Shown piece after piece: positions 8,265 through 12,161 of a stretch of 12,161 bases of DNA (position 1 is its first letter; every line of letters begins with the position of its first letter). Made by a program: the position numbers and the translations under genes. Under the pieces are notes generated by a model. That model saw only the letters and a list, made by a program, of their open reading frames with translations. It searched no databases and was not told the DNA's origin. The DNA is from Euperipatoides rowelli (taxonomy: Eukaryota; Onychophora; Udeonychophora; Euonychophora; Peripatopsidae): assembly GCA_003024985.2 (NCBI GenBank), contig PXIH01S0000959.1. One strand, 5' to 3'.

Positions 8265-8538
8265 TATTGAACACTATGGGAAAGGATGAAGTTTCCATAC
8301 AGGTGGATCAGACGAGAGGAACCAACACTTTGGCGACCAAGGTCACTAACATAATCCTAATTGATTTTTTTGTGGGGTTATGTTAAGGTCATGATTTATC
8401 GTACTCCTTAGTGTTCTTAAGATTGGAATAACAGATGTCAGGCACTGTGAGCCATGATATGCTATCAACACAAGGCATGAAATTTAGTTTCATGTTGCTG
8501 TGCTGCATAAAACGAAAGGAATACATATGGAGACATAG
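8265..8538 (+). pseudogene. Tc1/mariner-type (DDE) transposase relic, C-terminal part
   Basis: Read in three frames, this keeps the order of the C-terminal third of an IS630/Tc1/mariner transposase. From 8295 the frame reads PYRWIRREEPTLWRPRS, comparable to the family's 'RWIGRGGP...WPPRSPDL'. At about 8360-8367 LIDFF appears one frame over, and from about 8367 FLWGYVKVMIYRT follows, matching 'DFFLWGYVK..VYRT'. Around 8511-8538 HKTKGIHMET matches the 'KGSHIE' tail, ending at TAG 8536-8538. The D of 'IDFF' (codon 8363-8365) is likely the third catalytic acidic residue. Several stops and at least two frameshifts make it non-functional, and the N-terminal DNA-binding half is not recognisable. Transposases of this type cut and paste DNA at TA sites. 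The nearby 14-base end at 8638 supports the call. Confidence 0.75.
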
Positions 8539-8637
8539 TAATGACATGTAAAAAAAAATTTTGAGTTGATAAATTGTAGAAAACAGTTTGACTTTTGGTT
8601 CATGAATTATGTTAAATCGTTATCATGAAAGTAATTC

Positions 8638-8651
8638 TTGATCACCCTGTA
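8638..8651. repeat. Candidate right terminal repeat of the mariner-type relic
   Basis: TTGATCACCCTGTA is followed by TA, about 100 bases after the transposase stop. Elements with this transposase type commonly end in a TCACCCTGTA-like repeat next to a TA target. A matching left end (TACAGGGTGATCA) was not found upstream, so the left part of the element is probably deleted. Confidence 0.5.
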
Positions 8652-9614
8652 TATTCCATGTAACTCTGAATTAACAGAATAGTTGCTTATATTTTCTATA
8701 TGTGTTCCGTTTAAAAACAACAAGACACTCTAAAAACATCCGGGCTATATTAATTCCTTATGTCCCTGCTTATGTCCACGTCCATTGTCAGTCTTGTGAC
8801 ATTAGCAAACATTTTTGTTCCTTTGCCGTGATTTGTGATTGTACTATTATACTTCAGAGTTTTTAAATTTGCTGTCAAATAAACCTAATAGTGACCTCAC
8901 AAATTTACATATCGTCACTGTAACTGCAAAAGGTTTGGTCAAAAAATTATTTTTTTTTTATTAGCTCATTGGATGTTCTAACATATGACATGCTATCAAA
9001 ATGTATGTCTTCTTTAAAACTTCATTTATGCTTTTTACGCAGCAGGTTTTCACTCCATATATCCGTCTCGAAAAACGGATAGATTTGCGTTTATTTGTTC
9101 ATACTTTTCTGCAGGGTTGGTTCGTAATCAATGATATTGCTTCATACAATAGCCAATCATATTCCTCCTCTAATTTCCAACAGTTATGGTTTTTGTTTTC
9201 GGTATCAAAATGAATTTAAATAAACTTCTAGTAGCCTATAATGCGCAAAATATTTTAGCTTTAGGCTACTTTATTTAAAAACCTTTATTTTAAATGGAAA
9301 ACTTATTAAAATAGTAACATTATTTGAAATCCACATAATGTAGTCAAATTAAAATAAACTATATACGATTGTTATTAAAATGTGTATGTAAACTATTCCC
9401 ATTTTTCCCTTCCATTTATTATGAATAAAGTATTTTTTTTTTAAATCCCTTCTCAAATACACTTTTATTTTTTTTAATAATCTGTTTATAATAACTTTAA
9501 AATTAATTGAATCAATTGGAAAATATCAAAACAATTATTGAAATACGATGTTTTCAAACTAAAATCAATTAGGGCAAAAACAACAGTGTATCTACTCTAC
9601 ATTGAAAACCTAAG
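8652..9614. other. Non-coding stretch, no gene seen
   Basis: No supported gene. A 70-codon open frame at 9001-9213 (+) has no recognisable domain. It spans a 7-bp stem (TATCCGT at 9060-9066, ACGGATA at 9075-9081, 8-base loop). The remainder is AT-rich with T runs at about 9430 and 9470. Confidence 0.55.
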
Positions 9615-9693
9615 ATGATTGGTTCAATGGCTAACAGGCCGGAGGTCAAACGGAGAGCTTTGCGTAAAAGTTGGATTTTTTTTAACTTTTACG
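9615..9693. repeat. Palindrome-bearing repeat, copy 2
   Basis: It begins ATGATTGGTTCAA (9615-9627), identical to 1128-1140, and continues with similarity such as CTAACAGGCC against CTAACAAGAC. It ends in a perfect 10-bp stem, CGTAAAAGTT (9663-9672) and AACTTTTACG (9684-9693), with an 11-base loop. The copy at 1104-1226 carries a different palindrome at the matching point. The - strand reading gives no protein motif. It directly precedes the + strand retrotransposon fragment at 9723. Confidence 0.5.
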
Positions 9694-9722
9694 GACGGTG
9701 ACGGATGGCTATTTGTGTTTAA

Positions 9723-9845
9723 ATAGTGCATGGGATATCTACATATTTCAATAGACGAATAGACAGTTGGAATAAACTGCCTGGTGTGGCTGGTGCAGGG
9801 AGCATAAATGATATCAAAAATGGATTAGACAAGTACTATATATGA
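9723..9845 (+). pseudogene. Non-LTR retrotransposon ORF2, C-terminal fragment
   Basis: Forty codons are open from 9723 to the TGA at 9843-9845. The peptide contains YFNRRIDSWNKLPGV, then GSINDIKNGLDKYYI. This is the characteristic end of CR1/L2/Jockey-group ORF2 proteins: '(F)NR..(D/N).WN.LP', about 10 residues, 'S(I/V)N.(F/I)KN.LDKY', stop. The intact protein is an endonuclease plus reverse transcriptase that copies its own RNA into nicked DNA. Here only the last few dozen residues remain. The upstream frame closes at a TAA at 9720-9722, and no reverse transcriptase is visible further left, so the copy is 5'-truncated, as non-LTR insertions usually are. The downstream 3' end probably stops near an ATA run (9932-9945). 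The exact clade cannot be settled by eye. Confidence 0.78.
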
Positions 9846-10032
9846 CATTAAGTCAATTTGGTTAATTGTCTAAAAACTCTTTCTAATATTACAACCGCTG
9901 ATAAAAGATTAATCTTATTCACCATAGATCACATAATAATAATATCAAGCAGTGATGAAGATTCCCCACGATATCTAGTATCAGAATTAACAATCTAAAA
10001 CAACAGAATATTAAGTTAAGTAACAGAAGGAA
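9846..10032. other. Junction of two retrotransposon 3' ends
   Basis: This stretch separates the + strand ORF2 tail from the 3' tail of the - strand element. An ATAATAATAATAT run at about 9933-9945 may mark the simple-repeat 3' end of one of them. Which bases belong to which element cannot be told without related copies. Confidence 0.4.
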
Positions 10033-10060
10033 GGATGTTAAGCTGAAAGCTTCTACATCC
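10033..10060. repeat. Hairpin in the retrotransposon 3' tail
   Basis: On the + strand, GGATGT (10033-10038) pairs with ACATCC (10055-10060), and AAGCT (10040-10044) with AGCTT (10048-10052). The loop is GAA, with small bulges on each side. On the - strand it follows the ORF2 stop by about 75 bases. Some LINEs carry a 3' stem-loop that their reverse transcriptase recognises, and that role is inferred here from position only. Confidence 0.6.
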
Positions 10061-10078
10061 AATTACACAATAAAATAA

Positions 10079-10123
10079 ACAAATTAGTACAAAACAAATT
10101 AGTACAAGACAAATTAGCACAAA
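10079..10123. repeat. 15-bp tandem repeat, three copies
   Basis: Copies of ACAAATTAGTACAAA lie at 10079-10093, 10094-10108 (last base G) and 10109-10123 (GCAC for GTAC). They sit between the hairpin and the ORF2 stop in the 3' tail of the - strand element. Confidence 0.88.
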
Positions 10124-10131
10124 GTACATAG

Positions 10132-11181
10132 TTAGAGTAACTCCAGAAAAAATGGGTCAGTAATCAAATAGCGATCTAGACAATTTTTGAAATCATTTAA
10201 AGTATTCAAGTTAACTAAATATGAAAGTAAAAAATTCTAAAAAGGGACCACATGATTTTTAATAAAATAAAATCTTATACTCCTTCTTGAAATTTCCCTT
10301 TCCAGGTGCCAGCGGTGTCCACGAGTGGCAGAAAAACTTGAACGATCAAATAAATTATCAATGTTATCCTGCAATACCACCTTTTTAAAGACAAAGATAA
10401 TATCCCCTTGTAGATGGCGTTGGGAGGGTATAAAAATGACAAAAGGAAGCAACCTATTAAGTCGATCGCCATATGATAACATCCCATTTCGACAATTTTT
10501 TTATTAACCGACCAAAAATATCTGTTTAAACGATTACGGTCACCTACATTTAAAGGAAAATATATGATGCTACAGTGATCAATTAAAGGTTGAAAGTAAC
10601 TCTTATAAACTTTTGAAAAAATGTGTAATGTAAAATAGGAAAAAACACTATTGGTCATAAAAAAAACTGTGATACAATTTTGAGATTAAATTATCAATAT
10701 GCATAGTGAATTCAAGTTCAGATTCAAATATTACACCAACATCGCAATATGAATTTACACACTCTAACCTTACCCCATCAATCTCAATATCTAAATCACC
10801 CAAGTAGCTCCCCAAAATCATAATTTAGCATTTGGCTTATTCAGGATGAGTCCGTTATTATTAATCCACGATGAGAGACAATGAACCTCCATTTGCAAGG
10901 AAAAACATCATTTGTAGAGTTAATGAGTCTAAATATTCTTAAGTCATCTGCATAAGAGTAGATGTTTTCAATTGCTTCCGTGTGTAAATCCGCCATGAAA
11001 AGGTTGAAAAGAAATGGAGATACCACCGCACCTTGTGGAACACTGCAAGTTTTATAATCAATCACAGAAACTGAAATACCCCTACAATTAGGCAACAATT
11101 TACACCATAAGACAACAATTTAGCAAAAAGAATATCTAGAGGGAGAACATCAAACGCCTTAGACATCACAAGAAAAAAATC
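10132..11181 (-). pseudogene. Reverse transcriptase of a non-LTR retrotransposon, frameshifted
   Basis: In order on the - strand: DFFLVMSKAFD then LDILFAKLLSYGV (11181-11098, palm block A with the catalytic Asp); SVPQGAVVSPFLFNLF (B block, Pro-Gln-Gly at about 11033-11041); SYADD (10943-10954, the catalytic Asp pair) in the same frame; CLSSWINNNGLILN (frame closing at 10818); SYCDVGVIFESELEF and HIDNLISKLY (10821-10648); KVYKSYFQPLIDHCSIIY (frame 10658-10275, thumb); GDRLNRLLPF, then SSFSATRGHRWHLE (frame closing at TAG 10237); and NTLNDFKNCLDRYLI, with the final TAA at 10132-10134. The TAG at 10237-10239 falls where these proteins have the Trp of 'WN.LP'. At least five frame changes are needed. 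About 17 residues seem lost between 'SYGV' and 'SVPQG'. The protein would make cDNA at a nicked target; this copy cannot. Confidence 0.88.
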
Positions 11182-11187
11182 CACTGT

Positions 11188-11493
11188 TTAACAGATAGTA
11201 GTTCCCAGTCTATATTTGGGGAGATTCAAATCTATCAATAACATACAATAATTAAATTTATTTGAGACACAAAATTTATAAACCAATAAAAATGCAGTTA
11301 GAAGTTTATCATTGTCATTAGTATTCAATGAAGGAGAATGATAAAACAACCCTACCTAGCAATTCATTTCTTTATGATAAATATTGAACCATATGATATC
11401 GCAATCATATCCTTCAATCTCAATTATTGTTAGATTAGTGTCACATCTAAACACTACAGCTAATCCATTATACCTTAATTTGGAATAATCAAA
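11188..11493 (-). pseudogene. APE-type endonuclease fragment of the same retrotransposon
   Basis: One frame runs from 11493 to the TAA at 11188-11190 with a single internal TAG (11356-11358). Pieces visible in order: NGLAVVFRCDTNLTIIEIEG, then DCDIIWFNIY, then after the TAG VGLFYHSPS, TNDNDKLLTAFLL, and MLLIDLNLPKY. They match the second half of the exo-endo-phosphatase nuclease of LINE ORF2: 'GGVA.Y.R', '..E..W..I', 'VG.VYRPP', 'LL.GDFNLP'. The catalytic 'GDFN' here reads IDLN, with Gly and Phe changed. This enzyme nicks target DNA to prime reverse transcription. The N-terminal half of the domain is not recognisable. The palm block follows almost at once in the same frame, so the normal linker and early fingers of the polymerase are deleted. 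Confidence 0.75.
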
Positions 11494-11713
11494 GATTCAT
11501 GTTTTAAGTATTTTTGTGGTGGTGGTTTTAGATTCTCAACTGTAATTGTTTTTTTTTATACCGTTTGATGAATAAGCCAATTAATAAACGCATGGCCTAA
11601 ATTATAATTGTTCGTCACAAACCCTCCTGCCATATAAATTTGTTTTCAGTAAACTATAATAATGTACAATCCTTATAAAAATCAATTCTACTAAATTATT
11701 TTAAACCCTATTT

Positions 11714-11791
11714 GGCATCTACAATACCATACATCTATAGGCATCTACAATACCATACATCTATAGGCATCTACAATACCATATATCTATA
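11714..11791. repeat. 26-bp minisatellite, three copies
   Basis: GGCATCTACAATACCATACA followed by TCTATA makes the 26-bp unit. Copies are at 11714-11739, 11740-11765 and 11766-11791. The third differs by one base (ACAT to ATAT). No coding function is apparent. Confidence 0.93.
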
Positions 11792-12161
11792 ATAAAAGAG
11801 AGAAATGTCTATAATTTGATGCTCCTTCTCAATCATTCATCCAATCAATGATATTTGATTTACTTGAAAGCCCTGCTAAAGCAGATCCAAAATTGTGTTT
11901 TTGGCTCTCTACCATTTTCTTTATTTTGGGGATGAATTTTTGAAAATTATAATATAAGGAACAGCAAAGTTTGCTAGTCAAATGTATAACTAACTTCAGA
12001 GCTCCAATTACTCTTAAATCAGCCGGAGATAAATTTTAAAATTTATTTGTAGTCACTGGGTGACATCTATCAGGGGTTGCAATAGACTTTTTTTTAATGT
12101 GTCCCAGGGACGCACAGGTTCTCTATTAATGTGTCCCCAGTAAAAGTTGCGTGTCCTGAGA
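11792..12161. other. Non-coding stretch, possible hAT-like end at the edge
   Basis: No gene is supported. From 12072 the text reads CAGGGGTTGCAATAG, which resembles a hAT left end. Inside it TAATGTGTCCC occurs twice (12095-12105 and 12127-12137). The other end would lie beyond the window, so this cannot be tested here. Confidence 0.35.

Larger units (their letters stand above)
10033..11493 (-). mobile_element. Decayed non-LTR retrotransposon (CR1/L2/Jockey-like), internally deleted
   Basis: Read on the - strand from 11493 towards 10033, the element keeps this order: APE-type endonuclease fragment (11493-11188), reverse transcriptase palm (11181 to about 10820), thumb and C-terminal region (to the stop at 10132-10134), then a 3' tail with a 15-bp tandem repeat and a hairpin. 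The segment normally between endonuclease and palm is missing. The left part of the endonuclease and any ORF1 are not recognisable, so the 5' limit is uncertain. It lies tail to tail with the + strand ORF2 fragment at 9723-9845. Confidence 0.8.

Noticed and set aside
9001-9213. 70-codon open frame (+)
   Set aside because: No recognisable domain. Phe- and Ser-rich composition fits T-rich non-coding DNA.
10079-10123. CRISPR-like array
   Set aside because: The 15-bp units are directly adjacent with no spacers, and the context is a retrotransposon 3' tail. The 69-bp and 26-bp tandem repeats were rejected as arrays for the same reason.
10325-10507. 60-codon open frame (+)
   Set aside because: It is the antisense shadow of the reverse transcriptase thumb region on the - strand.

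Overview
The window is AT-rich, metazoan-type nuclear DNA. It has no intact gene, no dense set of open frames, no rRNA and no tRNA that I can support. The longest open frame is about 127 codons and is a frameshifted piece of a retrotransposon. Everything recognisable is a decayed mobile element or a short tandem repeat. Three things suggest an invertebrate nuclear genome: a hAT-type miniature element with ends of the CAGGGRTGTAGCCAG kind, a Tc1/mariner-type transposase relic of the type ending in 'FLWGYVK', and non-LTR retrotransposon relics with an APE-type endonuclease. An arthropod is possible, but the sequence does not settle the species or phylum. One ambiguous base (N) lies at 82.

Layout, left to right. 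1-1100 is AT-rich and mostly featureless, with a 15-bp direct repeat. 1104-1226 holds a palindrome-bearing repeat that has a diverged relative at 9615-9693. 2153-2302 is a perfect 69-bp tandem duplication built from two related half-units. 3174-3346 is a 173-bp hAT-type miniature element with an intact 8-bp target-site duplication. 3921-4310 is a probable TA-flanked miniature element with a repeated AATAAGTGTGC word. 5861-6497 is a clearer TA-flanked element with about 26-bp inverted ends and at least five internal copies of an end-derived motif. 7150-8651 holds three coding relics on the + strand: a doubtful zinc-finger-like fragment, a THAP-like N-terminus, and the C-terminal third of a Tc1/mariner-type transposase with one terminal repeat still visible.

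The right end (about 9720-11500) is dominated by two non-LTR retrotransposon relics arranged tail to tail. A short + strand fragment carries only the extreme C-terminus of an ORF2. A longer - strand copy runs from endonuclease through reverse transcriptase to a 3' tail with a hairpin and a 15-bp tandem repeat. The longer copy has lost the segment between endonuclease and palm, and has several frameshifts and stops, so it is dead. A 26-bp minisatellite follows at 11714-11791. The last 90 bases may be the start of another hAT-like element that continues past the window.

There is no operon or pathway here. The window reads as an intergenic or intronic stretch shaped by repeated transposon insertion and decay. 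Family assignments rest on protein and terminus motifs recognised by eye, and no database search was possible.
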